From: Massilia putida
Lineage (GTDB): Bacteria; Pseudomonadota; Gammaproteobacteria; Burkholderiales; Burkholderiaceae_D
Assembly (NCBI RefSeq): GCF_001941825.1
Contig: NZ_CP019038.1
Span: forward strand, 1,984,001-2,048,000
Direction of reading: 5' to 3'
DNA: 64,000 bases
The notes under the pieces are model-generated. The model ran no database searches. It saw only the letters and a program-made list of their open reading frames with translations, and was not told where the DNA came from. The position numbers and the translations under genes are program-made. Below, in pieces: positions 37,221 to 45,826 of this stretch. The first letter of the stretch is position 1; each line of letters starts with the position of its first letter.

Positions 37221-38207
37221 TCAGTTCCCGGCGACATTCAGCATGATCTTGCCGACGTGCGCGCTGCTTTCCATCAGCGTATGCGCGGCGGCCGCTTCCT
37301 CGAGCGGGAAGGTTTGATAAATGACCGGTTTGATCTTGCCCGCCTCCAGCAGCGGCCACACGCGCTCGCGCAGCTCGCGGGCGATTTGCGCCTTGAACGC
37401 CACCGGACGCGGGCGCAGCGTGGAACCCGTGATGGTGAGACGGCGGCGCAGCACCTGGCCCAGGTCGACGTTGGCCTTCGCGCCGCCCAGCAGGGCGATG
37501 ATGACGATGCGGCCGTCGTCCGCCAGGCAGCCGATCTCGCGCGCCACGTAGTCGCCGCCGACCATGTCGAGCACGACGTCGACGCCCTTCCCGTTCGTCA
37601 GCTCCTTGATGACGGCGGCGAAATCCTCGGTCTTGTAATCGATCGCGCGTTCGGCGCCCAGGTCTTCGCAGGCACGGCATTTATCCTTGCTGCCGGCCGT
37701 GGCGAACACGCGGTGGCCGAGGGCCTTGGCCAGCTGGATCGCCGTGGTCCCGATGCCGGAACTGCCGCCCTGCACCAGCAGCGACTCGCCCGCAGCCAGC
37801 GCTGCGCGCTGGAACACATTGCTCCACACGGTGAAATAGGTCTCGGGCAGCGCCGCCGCTTCGAGCGGGGACAGGCCCTTGGGCACCGGCAGGCATTGCG
37901 CCAGCGGGGCCGCGCAGTACTCGGCATGCCCGCCGCCCTGCACGAGGGCGCAGACGAGGTCGCCCTTCCGGAATCCGCTGTCGCCGAGGTCGCCGTCGAC
38001 GATCTCGCCGGCCACTTCGAGACCCGGCAGGTCGGACGCGCCGGGCGGCACGGGATACTGGCCGAGCCGCTGGAACACGTCCGGCCGGTTGACCCCGGCC
38101 GCGAGGACGCGGATAAGGATTTCACCCGGCTTCAACTGCGGCACGGGGCGCTCGCACAGCTTGAGCACCCCGGGCCCGCCGGGTTGGATGATTTCTATTG
38201 CACGCAT
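37221..38207 (-). CDS. NAD(P)H:quinone oxidoreductase, zinc-free MDR family (PIG3-like)
   Basis: The product is 328 residues. The GroES-like N-terminal half has GVNRPDVFQRLGQYPVPPGAS and PGLEVAGEI; the Rossmann half has LVQGGSSGIGTTAIQLAKALG, which binds NADPH. It lacks the zinc ligands of alcohol dehydrogenases. The closest well-known relative by these motifs is the PIG3/TP53I3 quinone reductase group, so one-electron quinone reduction and oxidative stress defence are likely. Its promoter (TTGGGC-17-TACAAT) and a perfect dyad over the expected transcription start indicate repressor control. Confidence 0.9.
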   Translation of the reverse strand: MRAIEIIQPGGPGVLKLCERPVPQLKPGEILIRVLAAGVNRPDVFQRLGQYPVPPGASDLPGLEVAGEIVDGDLGDSGFRKGDLVCALVQGGGHAEYCAAPLAQCLPVPKGLSPLEAAALPETYFTVWSNVFQRAALAAGESLLVQGGSSGIGTTAIQLAKALGHRVFATAGSKDKCRACEDLGAERAIDYKTEDFAAVIKELTNGKGVDVVLDMVGGDYVAREIGCLADDGRIVIIALLGGAKANVDLGQVLRRRLTITGSTLRPRPVAFKAQIARELRERVWPLLEAGKIKPVIYQTFPLEEAAAAHTLMESSAHVGKIMLNVAGN

Positions 38208-38215
38208 GGCATACC

Positions 38216-38231
38216 CTAGTTAAATAACTAG
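38216..38231. promoter_or_regulatory. Operator-like dyad at the quinone oxidoreductase transcription start
   Basis: CTAGTTAAATAACTAG is a perfect 7+2+7 palindrome placed two bases downstream of the minus-10 box, so it covers the expected +1 and ends 9 bases before the ATG. A related dyad, AGTAAATTTACT (38334-38345, 17 of 18 bases symmetric when extended to 38331-38348), lies upstream of the minus-35. The arrangement suggests a repressor of the MarR or TetR kind; the regulator is not in the window. Confidence 0.6.
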
Positions 38232-38233
38232 CA

Positions 38234-38262
38234 ATTGTACGCGAGCGGACCGGATCGCCCAA
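38234..38262 (-). promoter_or_regulatory. Sigma-70 type promoter of the quinone oxidoreductase gene
   Basis: On the minus strand TTGGGC (38262-38257), a 17-base spacer, then TACAAT (38239-38234). The start would fall near 38227, giving a short leader of about 20 bases. Confidence 0.65.
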
Positions 38263-38397
38263 TATGGCCGCGCCAGAAAATGGCCGCTAACGCTAACAAT
38301 GAGCAACAAAATGCTCAGATGCGCGCAAAATGTAGTAAATTTACTGCAAATATGTGAGATCGTGTAGTAACCACGCCAGGCGGCGGACGCACGAAAC

Positions 38398-38429
38398 GAC
38401 ACCGCCAGCCTCGAAGGGCTGGCGGTGTC
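38398..38429 (-). terminator. Hairpin downstream of the KGG-repeat gene
   Basis: Perfect 13-bp stem (GACACCGCCAGCC / GGCTGGCGGTGTC) with a 6-base loop, about 100 bases after the stop codon. The minus-strand tail is GTCGTTTCG, so the T run is poor; probable transcription terminator. Confidence 0.6.
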
Positions 38430-38530
38430 GGAAACGTTGTGTGTGCGATACAGAACGGCCAGGCAGCATGCGAACTCACCGGCGGCGCCGGCGGACGCCT
38501 GCCTGCGGCGTTCAGGGCACGCGCATCACG

Positions 38531-38857
38531 TCACTTCTTGTTGTCGTTCTTGTGGCTCTGCGAGCCGGCCTTGGCATGCTGCTCCGGCGTGCCGCCGCGG
38601 GTGCTGTTGCCGCTCTGCTGGCTGCCGCCGCCCTGGCTCTGCTGGCTGCCGCCGTCGTTCTTGTGGCTCATCGAGCCGGCACGGCGTGCCTCTTCCGACG
38701 TGAACTCGTGGGCGTTGCCCGAAGCGTGGGCAGCCTTGCCGCCTTCCGAGGCGATTTCGCGCTGCTTCTGCGGGTCCATCGATGCGAAACCGCGGTTGCT
38801 GGTGTCGCCGCTCTGGTTGTTGCCCTTGTTGCCGCCTTGGTTACCTTGGTTTGCCAT
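38531..38857 (-). CDS. KGG-repeat general stress protein (con-10/GsiB type)
   Basis: The product is 108 residues from the ATG at 38857, which has TTTGGAGGC before it. It is hydrophilic, rich in Gly, Gln, Asn and Ser. The family motif is visible as GFASMDPQKQREIASEGGKAAH, with further copies FTSEEARRAGSMSHKN and GTPEQHAKAGSQSHKN. These intrinsically disordered proteins accumulate in stationary phase or desiccation/acid stress in other bacteria. No enzyme function is expected. Confidence 0.85.
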   Translation of the reverse strand: MANQGNQGGNKGNNQSGDTSNRGFASMDPQKQREIASEGGKAAHASGNAHEFTSEEARRAGSMSHKNDGGSQQSQGGGSQQSGNSTRGGTPEQHAKAGSQSHKNDNKK

Positions 38858-39027
38858 GATTGCCTCCAAATGGTTGAGTTGTCGTACTGCTCATGAAAAC
38901 TGCTTGAGAGGTCACAATCGTAGTCCCGACGAGGCGACCGGGACACCAAGGATTCGCCATGCGCGCGTAGGACAATGCCTCATACCTGCGTCGGTATCCT
39001 CCTTAGATCAGGAAGCAACTCAACCGT

Positions 39028-39642
39028 TCAGGAACCGCCGCCGCCCGTGTGCGACGACGTCGGCAGCGGCATGCCGGGCTTCCAGTTGCGCGACATCGCC
39101 TGCGCCTCGTCGATCTGCTCCTGGGTCATCTGCTTGACGAGCGAGGCGCGCTGTTCGATCGCGTTGCGGTGCCCGTTGGCGGCGGCGAGGTTGCACAGCA
39201 TGTAGGCGATGACGAGGTCCTGGGGCATCCCCGCCACGTGGTAGCGGTACATCAGGGCGAGCGCGTGCTGGGCGTCCGGATGGCCCTGCTCGGCGGCCTT
39301 GCGGAACCATTGCACGGCCAGTTTCTGATCCTGGGGGACGGCATTGCCGGTGTAGTACATGGCGCCGATGACGTACTGCGCATCGGCCTTGCCCTGCACG
39401 GCGGCCTTGTAGTGCCAGGAAAACGCCTGCTTGTAGTCGCGCGGCACGCCGCGGCCCATGTAGTACATCAGGCCGAGCAAATGCTCCGCGTCCGCGTTGC
39501 CGGCCTTGGCAAGCGGCGTGATTTCCTTCAGGGCCAGCGCGTAATTGCGGGCATTGTAGGCATTGGCGCCTTCCGCGAGGCCGGCCATCGCACTACCGTG
39601 CAGGCCCAGCGCGAACAGGATCGCAACGGTCTGTTTTCTCAT
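39028..39642 (-). CDS. Exported Sel1-repeat (TPR-like) protein
   Basis: The product is 204 residues. A signal peptide ends at GSAMAG. Residues about 45-160 contain three to four Sel1-like repeats of some 36 residues (AEHLLGLMYYMGRGVPRDYKQAFSWHYKAA is one, then AQYVIGAMYYTGNAVPQDQ... and AQHALALMYRYHVAG...). They form alpha-solenoids that mediate protein contacts, often in envelope regulation. The C-terminus is a low-complexity TGGGGS tail. Partner unknown. Confidence 0.85.
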   Translation of the reverse strand: MRKQTVAILFALGLHGSAMAGLAEGANAYNARNYALALKEITPLAKAGNADAEHLLGLMYYMGRGVPRDYKQAFSWHYKAAVQGKADAQYVIGAMYYTGNAVPQDQKLAVQWFRKAAEQGHPDAQHALALMYRYHVAGMPQDLVIAYMLCNLAAANGHRNAIEQRASLVKQMTQEQIDEAQAMSRNWKPGMPLPTSSHTGGGGS

Positions 39643-39698
39643 TGTCTCGTTCGGATCGTGAGGCCTTCGCCTCTTTATTCTTTTACTTCGAGATACGT

Positions 39699-40460
39699 CT
39701 ATTTCCAGCTCACCTTGCCCAGCCCGTCGACTGCGACCTTGCGGTTCTGGGGCTTGCCGTACACCGTCACCGACCCCATGCCGGACAAGTTCAGGTTCGC
39801 GGTCTGGCGCGCCGTCACGCTCGCATTGCCGAGGCCGGACAGGTCGATGTCGACGGAGTCCGCATTACACTGCTGGGCGTCCAGGTTGCCCAGGCCGCCG
39901 AGGTCCGCCTTGAGCCATTTGGCGCGCCCGGCCAGCGAGATATAGCCGGCCCCCTGCAGATTCAATTCGATACCGTCCCCGTTCAATCCCTGCATCTGCA
40001 TGCTGCCGATGCCGCCCAGGCTGGCCCGCACGAGCCGGTAGCTGCTGGAAATCTTCATCGAGCCGGCGCCGTCCAGTGTCAGGTCCAGTTCGTCGCCCGA
40101 AAAGCCGGTGATCTCCGTCGTCCCCAGGCTCTCGGACGTCACCGCGCGCAGCGCCGGCAGCACGAGTTCCGCATGCAGCGACCCGGTACGCACGTGCCCC
40201 CGGATGTCCGTATCGATGTGCAGCGTATCGCCGCTCTGCGACGTGACCGTCCGCTGCAGGTAGCGCGGTTCGCCCGTGAGCGTCAGCGCCGGCGTGCCGC
40301 CCTGGCGGATCTTCAGGTCGACGGCGCCGTCCACATTGACCCGCACGACGCGGGCATCGACGGGACGCGTCTCGGTCGCGACGTCGGGCGCGGCGTGCGC
40401 GGCACCGAGGGCGGCACACAGGGCGGCGCCCACTGGAGCGAGCGCGAAAATCTTGTTCAT
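39699..40460 (-). CDS. Exported DUF2807 (head GIN domain) protein
   Basis: The product is 253 residues from the ATG at 40460 with GGAGATTC upstream. A signal peptide ends at GAAHA. The remainder is a right-handed beta-helix-like repeat of strands with the recurring pattern LxGxGxxxxxG (LDGAGSMKISS, LGGIGSMQMQG, LQGAGYISLAG, LGGLGNLDAQQ, LSGLGNASVTA, LSGMGSVTVYG). That is the hallmark of the putative auto-transporter adhesin head GIN domain. Surface or periplasmic location is likely; the ligand is not known. Divergent from the M16 operon. Confidence 0.85.
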   Translation of the reverse strand: MNKIFALAPVGAALCAALGAAHAAPDVATETRPVDARVVRVNVDGAVDLKIRQGGTPALTLTGEPRYLQRTVTSQSGDTLHIDTDIRGHVRTGSLHAELVLPALRAVTSESLGTTEITGFSGDELDLTLDGAGSMKISSSYRLVRASLGGIGSMQMQGLNGDGIELNLQGAGYISLAGRAKWLKADLGGLGNLDAQQCNADSVDIDLSGLGNASVTARQTANLNLSGMGSVTVYGKPQNRKVAVDGLGKVSWK

Positions 40461-40760
40461 CCGAATCTCCGAATCCTGTTTTTGTTTTGTGAAGGTAAGT
40501 AGGTTGAAAACAGGATACGCGGACCTACCGTGCCCACCCAGCGGATTGCGACGAACTGCAAAAATGACCGCCTGAGCGACACGGGGACGTGGCTGGCATG
40601 CATAAGCCAGCCGGTCATTATCGCGCGCCCGCATGCGTCCAAATGTCACCGTTTGTCACCGTTTGTCATCGATGTATGCATCAACAAATCATGCCATTCA
40701 TGCATTTGTTGCGTTAAGATAAATTTGAAGCCCCCAACCCATAACGATAAAAGGTGATCA
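40461..40760. other. Divergent intergenic region between the DUF2807 and M16 genes
   Basis: 300 bp without a gene. It holds three direct repeats of a 10-mer (40644-40668) and an imperfect dyad (AACAAAT...ATTTGTT, 40683-40710) close to the M16 gene. I cannot place a convincing minus-35/minus-10 pair, though TAAGAT near 40717 could be a minus-10. Confidence 0.6.
40644..40668 (+). promoter_or_regulatory. Direct-repeat binding site (TGTCACCGTT iterons)
   Basis: TGTCA occurs three times with exact 10-base spacing: TGTCACCGTT, TGTCACCGTT, TGTCATCG. Direct repeats at one-helical-turn spacing are typical sites for OmpR-family response regulators. It lies about 95 bp before the M16 peptidase gene. 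Confidence 0.55.
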
Positions 40761-42125
40761 ATGCGCTTGCGCCACGTGCCCGCCCTGCTGGCCGGCTTGT
40801 CGCTCTCGCTGACCGCGTACGCCGCGACCAGCGACCAGTGGACCCTGCCGGTCAACGTCAAGAAGCTCGACAACGGCCTGACGGTCGTCGTCTCCGAAGA
40901 CCATAGCTCGCCGACCGTCGGCGTGTCCGTCGTGTACCACGTCGGCATGCGCCTCGAGCCGCGTAACCGCACGGGCTTCGCCCACTTGTTCGAGCACCTG
41001 ATGTTCCAGGGCACGCCGAACGCGCCGAAGGGTGTGTTCGACCGCGCCATCACGGGCGGCGGCGGCCGCAACAACGGGTCCACGCGCCCCGACTTCACCA
41101 ACTACATCGAGACGGCGCCCGTGTCGTCGCTCGAGCCGATCCTGTGGCTCGAAGCGGACCGCATGAAGACGCTCGACTTCAACCCGGCCACCTTGAAGAA
41201 CCAGCAGGACGTGGTCAAGGAAGAGATCCGCGTGAACGTCAAGAACCAGCCGTACGGCGGCTTCTACTGGCTCGACATCAGCCAGCTCGGCTTCCAGAAA
41301 TGGGAGAACAACCACGACGGCTACGGCAGCTTCGAAGACCTCGAAGGCGCCAGCCTCGACGACGTGCGCGCCTTCCACCGCGACTACTACGGCCCGAACA
41401 ACGCCGTGCTGGCGATCGCCGGCGACGTCACGCCCGCGCAGGGCTTCGCGCTGGCGCAGAAATACTTCGGCGGCATCCCGGCCCGGCCCGGCCCGAAAGG
41501 TTCGGATTTCTCGGAAGGCTTGAACACACAGGAAAAGCGTATCGAGCAAAGCGACGCGCTGGCCCAGGTACCGGCCGTCGCCGTCGGCTGGAAGGTGCCG
41601 CCGCAGGGCAGCCCCGACCAGGCCCCGATGGCCGTGCTGTCCGAACTGCTGGCCGGCGGCGACGCCTCGCTGTTCTACCAGAACATGGTGAAGGGCCGCG
41701 AGATCGCGCTGAACGTCCAGGGCGGCTTCGGCCTCACCGGCCCGTTCGAGTACGGCGGCCCGACGCTGTTCACCGTGTTCGGCCTGTACAAGCCGAACAG
41801 CAGCGCCGACGCGATGCTCGCCGCGATGGACGAGCAGATCGCGAAGGTCGCCAAGGGCGGCGTCGACGCCGCGACGCTGAAGCGCGTGAAGACCCGCATG
41901 CTGGCCGACTGGAACAACGACCTGGAAAACATCCTGTCGCGCGCCGACACGCTCGCCAAGCTGCAAACCTTGTGGGGCGACGCCAACGTCGTCAACAAGG
42001 TGCCGGGCTGGATCGAGGGCGTCACGTCCGCCGACCTGCAGCGCGTGGCGGCCACGTACCTGACGAAGACGAACCGCACCGTCATCGACCGTAAGCCCGC
42101 AGTGAAGCCGACAGTGAAGAAATGA
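40761..42125 (+). CDS. M16 family zinc peptidase, catalytic subunit
   Basis: The product is 454 residues, with an ATG at 40761 behind AAGGTGA. A signal peptide ends at AYAAT. The inverse zinc motif HLFEH (residues 75-79) is intact in GFAHLFEHLMFQG, and the distal Glu is at 154/155 (VVKEEIRVN). A second M16 C-terminal domain follows. It is a periplasmic metallopeptidase of the pitrilysin/processing-peptidase class. It forms an operon with the next gene, whose product lacks the motif; pairs of active and inactive halves of this kind work as heterodimers in other bacteria. Confidence 0.93.
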   Translation: MRLRHVPALLAGLSLSLTAYAATSDQWTLPVNVKKLDNGLTVVVSEDHSSPTVGVSVVYHVGMRLEPRNRTGFAHLFEHLMFQGTPNAPKGVFDRAITGGGGRNNGSTRPDFTNYIETAPVSSLEPILWLEADRMKTLDFNPATLKNQQDVVKEEIRVNVKNQPYGGFYWLDISQLGFQKWENNHDGYGSFEDLEGASLDDVRAFHRDYYGPNNAVLAIAGDVTPAQGFALAQKYFGGIPARPGPKGSDFSEGLNTQEKRIEQSDALAQVPAVAVGWKVPPQGSPDQAPMAVLSELLAGGDASLFYQNMVKGREIALNVQGGFGLTGPFEYGGPTLFTVFGLYKPNSSADAMLAAMDEQIAKVAKGGVDAATLKRVKTRMLADWNNDLENILSRADTLAKLQTLWGDANVVNKVPGWIEGVTSADLQRVAATYLTKTNRTVIDRKPAVKPTVKK

Positions 42126-42136
42126 GGAGCGCCCCG

Positions 42137-43555
42137 ATGAATAAACTGATGCTGACCATGATCGTGGGCGCTTTGTTCGCCCATTCGGCCCAGGCGGTCG
42201 ACGTGCCGAAAGACGCCATGCCGGCCGCGATGCCGGCCTATGCGAAGGACAAGCCCCTGCCCGTCCCGCACATCGGCAAGAAGACCCTGCCGAACGGCCT
42301 GCAAGTCTGGATCGTGCCGCGCACCGGCATCCCGCGCGTGGACATGGTGCTAGCCGTGCGCGACGCCGGTCTCGCCGCCGACGATGCGGCTCACCCGGGC
42401 TTCGCCAACCTGCTGGCCGGCCTGCTGAACGAAGGCACGGCCAAGCACGACTCGCGCGCGATCGCGGAAGGCGCGCAAGGCATGGGCGGCTCCGTCGCGG
42501 CCAGCGCCAGCGCGGATGGCATCTCGGTCCAGGCCAGCGCCCTCGCGTCGCAGGCCGGGCCGATGATGCAGCTGCTGGCCGAAGTCGTGCGCACCCCGTC
42601 CTTCCCTGCCAACGAAGTGGCGCTGGCGAAGGCGAACGCGCTGCAAAGCCTGCGCGTGTCCGAGACGCAGCCGCGCTTCCGCGCCGAGCGCGCGATCAAC
42701 CGCGCCATCTACGGCGACCACCCGTACGGCCACACGACGCCGACCGCGGAATCGATCGAGTCGACGACCGAGGAACTGCTGCGCGGCGAGCACGCGAAGC
42801 GCTTCCGTCCGGAGCGCGCCCTGCTCGTGATTACGGGCCGCATCAAGGAAGCCGACGCGTTGAAGCTCGCCCGGCAGGCGTTCGGCGACTGGAAAGCGAG
42901 CGGCCCGGCCGCGGCCGAGACCCGCAAGGCCCCATCCAGCGCGAAGCCGGTGCACGTGCTGCTGGAGCGTGGCGGCAGCGTGCAGTCGACGATCCGCCTG
43001 GGCAGCCCGGGCATCGCCGCGACAAGCACCGACCAGATCCCGCTGCGCCTGGCCAGCACGATCCTGGGCGGCGGCTTCTCGAGCCGCGTGAACATCAAGC
43101 TGCGCGAGGAAAAGGGATACACGTACGGCGCCTCGGCCGGCGCGCGCCTGCTGCGCGAAGGCGGCAGCATCGTCGGCGGCGCGGACGTGCGCAACGAGGT
43201 CACGGGCGCCGCGCTGACGGAGTATTTCAACGAATACAAGCGCATCGGCGCCGACGAGGTCTCGCCGGACGAGATGCGCATGCACAAGCGCTACGTGGCG
43301 GGCGGCTACCTGCTGAGCAACCAGATGCAGCGCGCGGTCGCCGGCACGCTGGCCGCCAACTGGCTCGTGGGCCTGCCGGCCGAGTTCCTGGGCCAGTACG
43401 TGCCGCTGATCGAAAAGGTCACGCCGGAGCAGGTCCGCGACGTGTCGAAGAAGTATTTTGCGCCGGAGAACCAGTCCATCGTCGTCGTAGGGGATCCGAA
43501 AGCCGTCAGCGAGCAGCTGAAGGCGTTCGGGGATTTTACGGTGACCGACAAGTAA
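42137..43555 (+). CDS. M16 family protein, zinc motif lost (non-catalytic partner)
   Basis: The product is 472 residues from the ATG at 42137, chosen because GAGGAG (42124-42129) precedes it; an ATG at 42122 overlaps the previous stop codon. A signal peptide ends at HSAQA. The place of HxxEH reads GFANLLAGLLNEG (residues 88-100), with His, Glu and His replaced by Asn, Ala and Gly, so it cannot bind zinc the usual way. The C-terminal half keeps the R/Y pair (FSSRVNIKLREEKGYTYGASAG) that grips substrate. It is expected to partner the catalytic subunit. Confidence 0.92.
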   Translation: MNKLMLTMIVGALFAHSAQAVDVPKDAMPAAMPAYAKDKPLPVPHIGKKTLPNGLQVWIVPRTGIPRVDMVLAVRDAGLAADDAAHPGFANLLAGLLNEGTAKHDSRAIAEGAQGMGGSVAASASADGISVQASALASQAGPMMQLLAEVVRTPSFPANEVALAKANALQSLRVSETQPRFRAERAINRAIYGDHPYGHTTPTAESIESTTEELLRGEHAKRFRPERALLVITGRIKEADALKLARQAFGDWKASGPAAAETRKAPSSAKPVHVLLERGGSVQSTIRLGSPGIAATSTDQIPLRLASTILGGGFSSRVNIKLREEKGYTYGASAGARLLREGGSIVGGADVRNEVTGAALTEYFNEYKRIGADEVSPDEMRMHKRYVAGGYLLSNQMQRAVAGTLAANWLVGLPAEFLGQYVPLIEKVTPEQVRDVSKKYFAPENQSIVVVGDPKAVSEQLKAFGDFTVTDK

Positions 43556-43573
43556 GCCGTTCCGTGCGCACGG

Positions 43574-43610
43574 GCCTCCCGGGTCGAACCCCGGGAGGCT
43601 TTATTTTTTC
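43574..43610 (+). terminator. Intrinsic terminator of the M16 operon
   Basis: A 10-bp stem GCCTCCCGGG (43574-43583) / CCCGGGAGGC (43590-43599) with a 6-base loop is followed by TTTATTTTTTC. The T tract overlaps the stop codon of the convergent small gene. Confidence 0.9.
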
Positions 43611-43789
43611 GCGGATTGCTTCGACCCGCCGCTCGACGACTGCTTCGTCTCGCCGTGTTCGGCGCGCTGCTTGTTCACGATGCGCGACGCGACCTCTTCC
43701 TCGCGGCCGGGATAGCGGTGTTCCTTCTTGAATTCCGTCTCGAGCTTCTTGTACTCGCGCTCGCGTTTCGGGCTGGCTCCCTTGGGCAT
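43601..43789 (-). CDS. Small basic protein of unknown function
   Basis: The product is 62 residues from the ATG at 43789 behind GGAGGCC; the longer open frame upstream has no ribosome site. It begins MPKGASPKREREYKKLETEF and contains REEEVASRIVNKQRAEHGE, ending in a Ser/Lys-rich tail. Similar short proteins in other proteobacteria are sometimes labelled plasmid stabilisation proteins, without evidence I could rely on. It is highly charged and presumably cytosolic, perhaps nucleic-acid binding (guess). Confidence 0.7.
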   Translation of the reverse strand: MPKGASPKREREYKKLETEFKKEHRYPGREEEVASRIVNKQRAEHGETKQSSSGGSKQSAKK

Positions 43790-43923
43790 GATGGCCTCCA
43801 TTGGCTGCATTAGTGGCGCCAGCTTAGGCCGATGGAGTGCGAATGTACGTGCGCTGACGCACGTTGAACGCGTGGACGGCCGAGCCGCCCACGCGTCCAG
43901 CCAGCTCAAAGGCGGCCGAAAGA

Positions 43924-45816
43924 TCAGCCCTGCAGGGCTTTCTCCAGATCCGCCAGTTCGGCCGGCTTGACGAGGTGCGCGTCGAAACCCGCCTCCTGCG
44001 CCTTGCGCCGGTCCTCCGGCGAACCGTAGCCCGTGTGCGCCACGAGCCGGATGGAGGCCAGCTGCGGCTGCCGCTTGATCATGCGCGCCAGCTCGTAGCC
44101 GTCCACGCCCGGCAGGCCGATGTCGAGCACGATCACGTCCGGCCGCAGCGACAGCGCCATCTGCACGAGGTTGCCCGCATCCGCCGTCGTGTGGGCCTCG
44201 TAGCCCATCTCGGCCAGCAGGAACGCCATCATCTCCATGGCGTCCACGTTGTCGTCGACGAGGAGGACCTTGCGCCCGCCGGACGACGGCGCCGGTTGCG
44301 TCGACGGGGCATGGACCGCATCCGTCCCCACCGCGGCCGTGCGCAGCACCGGCAGTTCGACGGTGAACGTGGAGCCGAGCCCGATGCCCGGGCTCGTCGC
44401 GGACAGCCGGCCGCCGTGCATCTCGAGCAGGCGCGAGACGAGCGACAGGCCGATGCCGAGGCCTTCCGGCGCGCGGTCCGGCGGGACGGCGGCCTGGGCG
44501 AACATGCCGAAGATGCGCGACAGGTTGTCCTCGGCGATGCCGATGCCGTTGTCCTGCACGGCGATGCGCACGGCGCCGTCAAGCAGCGTGACCTCGACCT
44601 TGATGCGGCCGCCCTTGGACGTGAACTTGGCCGCGTTGTGCAGCAGGTTGCCCATCGACTGCGCCAGGCGCACCGGGTCGCCCATCAGCCAGATCTGGCG
44701 GTCGGGCTGGATCACCTCCAGCTTGTGCTCGCGCGCCGCGATCAGGGGGCCGGCCGTCTCGACGGCTTGCGCGATCACGCCTTTCAAGTCGACTTCTTCC
44801 TGGCGCAGCGCGATCTTGCCCTCGGAGATGCGCGCCACGTCGAGCAGGTCGTCGACGAGGTGCGCGAGGTGGTCGACCTGGCGCGTGATGACTTCGCGCG
44901 CGCGCGCCTGGCGCTCGATGGCGCCGTGGCCGGACGCGCCCAGCAGCGCCGCCGCATTGCGGATCGGCGACAGCGGATTGCGCAGCTCGTGCGCGAGCGT
45001 CGCGAGGAATTCGTTCTTGTTGGCGTCGGCCGCGCGCAACAGCGCTTCCATCTCCTTGCGGCGCGTGATGTCGCTCGTCACGCGCGCGACGCGATACACC
45101 TCGTCGCGATAGTCGCGCACCGGGAACAGGCGGTCGCGCATCCAGCGCAGCGAGCCGTCCGGCAGCGTGACGCGGAACTCGGCGTCGTAATGCGGCGCGG
45201 ACGGCAACCGCTCCCACAGCGACGCGACGTAGGCGCGGTCGTCCGGATGCACCGCCGTCATCCAGCTGGACGGCTCGCGCGTAAGTAGCTCGACGGGACG
45301 GCCCCACATCGCCGCGTACCCCGGGCTCACGTATTCGAGCGTGCGCGCCGGCACGGAGAACATCCAGAACACGTCCTCGATGTTGTCGGTCAGCTGGCGG
45401 AAGCGCTCCTCGCTCTCGCGCAGCGCGCTCTGGGTCTGACGCATGCGCAAGAGCGCGTTGACGTTGGCGATCAGCTCGTCGGCCTCGATCGGCGCGGCGA
45501 GATAGTTGTCGGCGCCGCCTTCCAGCCCGCGGATCTTGTCGGCGCGGCCCGTCAGCGCGGCCGACGTCTGCAGCACGAGCACCATCGCGCTGTCCGGATC
45601 GGCCTTGATGCGGCGGCACACTTCGATGCCGTTGATGTCCGGGAGCTTCACGTCGAGCAGCACGAGCGCGATGCCGCCGCGCTTGACGACGGCCAGCGCG
45701 TCGGTGCCATTGCTCGCCTCGACGACCTCGAAGCCGGCGCTCTGCAGGATGCGGGTCTTGGCGTAGCGGGCGCCGTCGTTATCGTCGACGTTGAGGATCA
45801 AAGTCGGGGTAGTCAT
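43924..45816 (-). CDS. REC-PAS-HisKA-HATPase-REC hybrid kinase, last gene of the stressosome cassette
   Basis: The product is 630 residues from the ATG at 45816. The first receiver has Asp55 (IALVLLDVKLPDING). A PAS domain with a PAC tail spans about 135-255 (SEERFRQLTDNIEDVFWMF ... RVTSDITRRKEME). HisKA has His276 in LAHELRNPLSPIR, HATPase_c has DNGIGIAEDNLSRIF and EGLGIGLSLV, and the second receiver has Asp565 (VIVLDIGLPGVDG). There is no DNA-binding output. It lies 11 bases after the preceding kinase gene. In Vibrio, RsbRSTX modules are likewise followed by two-component genes, so this is the likely downstream branch. Confidence 0.9.
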   Translation of the reverse strand: MTTPTLILNVDDNDGARYAKTRILQSAGFEVVEASNGTDALAVVKRGGIALVLLDVKLPDINGIEVCRRIKADPDSAMVLVLQTSAALTGRADKIRGLEGGADNYLAAPIEADELIANVNALLRMRQTQSALRESEERFRQLTDNIEDVFWMFSVPARTLEYVSPGYAAMWGRPVELLTREPSSWMTAVHPDDRAYVASLWERLPSAPHYDAEFRVTLPDGSLRWMRDRLFPVRDYRDEVYRVARVTSDITRRKEMEALLRAADANKNEFLATLAHELRNPLSPIRNAAALLGASGHGAIERQARAREVITRQVDHLAHLVDDLLDVARISEGKIALRQEEVDLKGVIAQAVETAGPLIAAREHKLEVIQPDRQIWLMGDPVRLAQSMGNLLHNAAKFTSKGGRIKVEVTLLDGAVRIAVQDNGIGIAEDNLSRIFGMFAQAAVPPDRAPEGLGIGLSLVSRLLEMHGGRLSATSPGIGLGSTFTVELPVLRTAAVGTDAVHAPSTQPAPSSGGRKVLLVDDNVDAMEMMAFLLAEMGYEAHTTADAGNLVQMALSLRPDVIVLDIGLPGVDGYELARMIKRQPQLASIRLVAHTGYGSPEDRRKAQEAGFDAHLVKPAELADLEKALQG

Positions 45817-45826
45817 GGTGCGTTCC

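Larger units (their letters stand above)
38208..38530. other. Intergenic region with promoter, dyads and a hairpin
   Basis: About 320 bp without a gene, AT-richer than its surroundings. It holds the promoter and operator dyads of the oxidoreductase gene and, at 38398-38429, a strong hairpin downstream of the KGG-repeat gene. Nothing else recognised. Confidence 0.6.
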
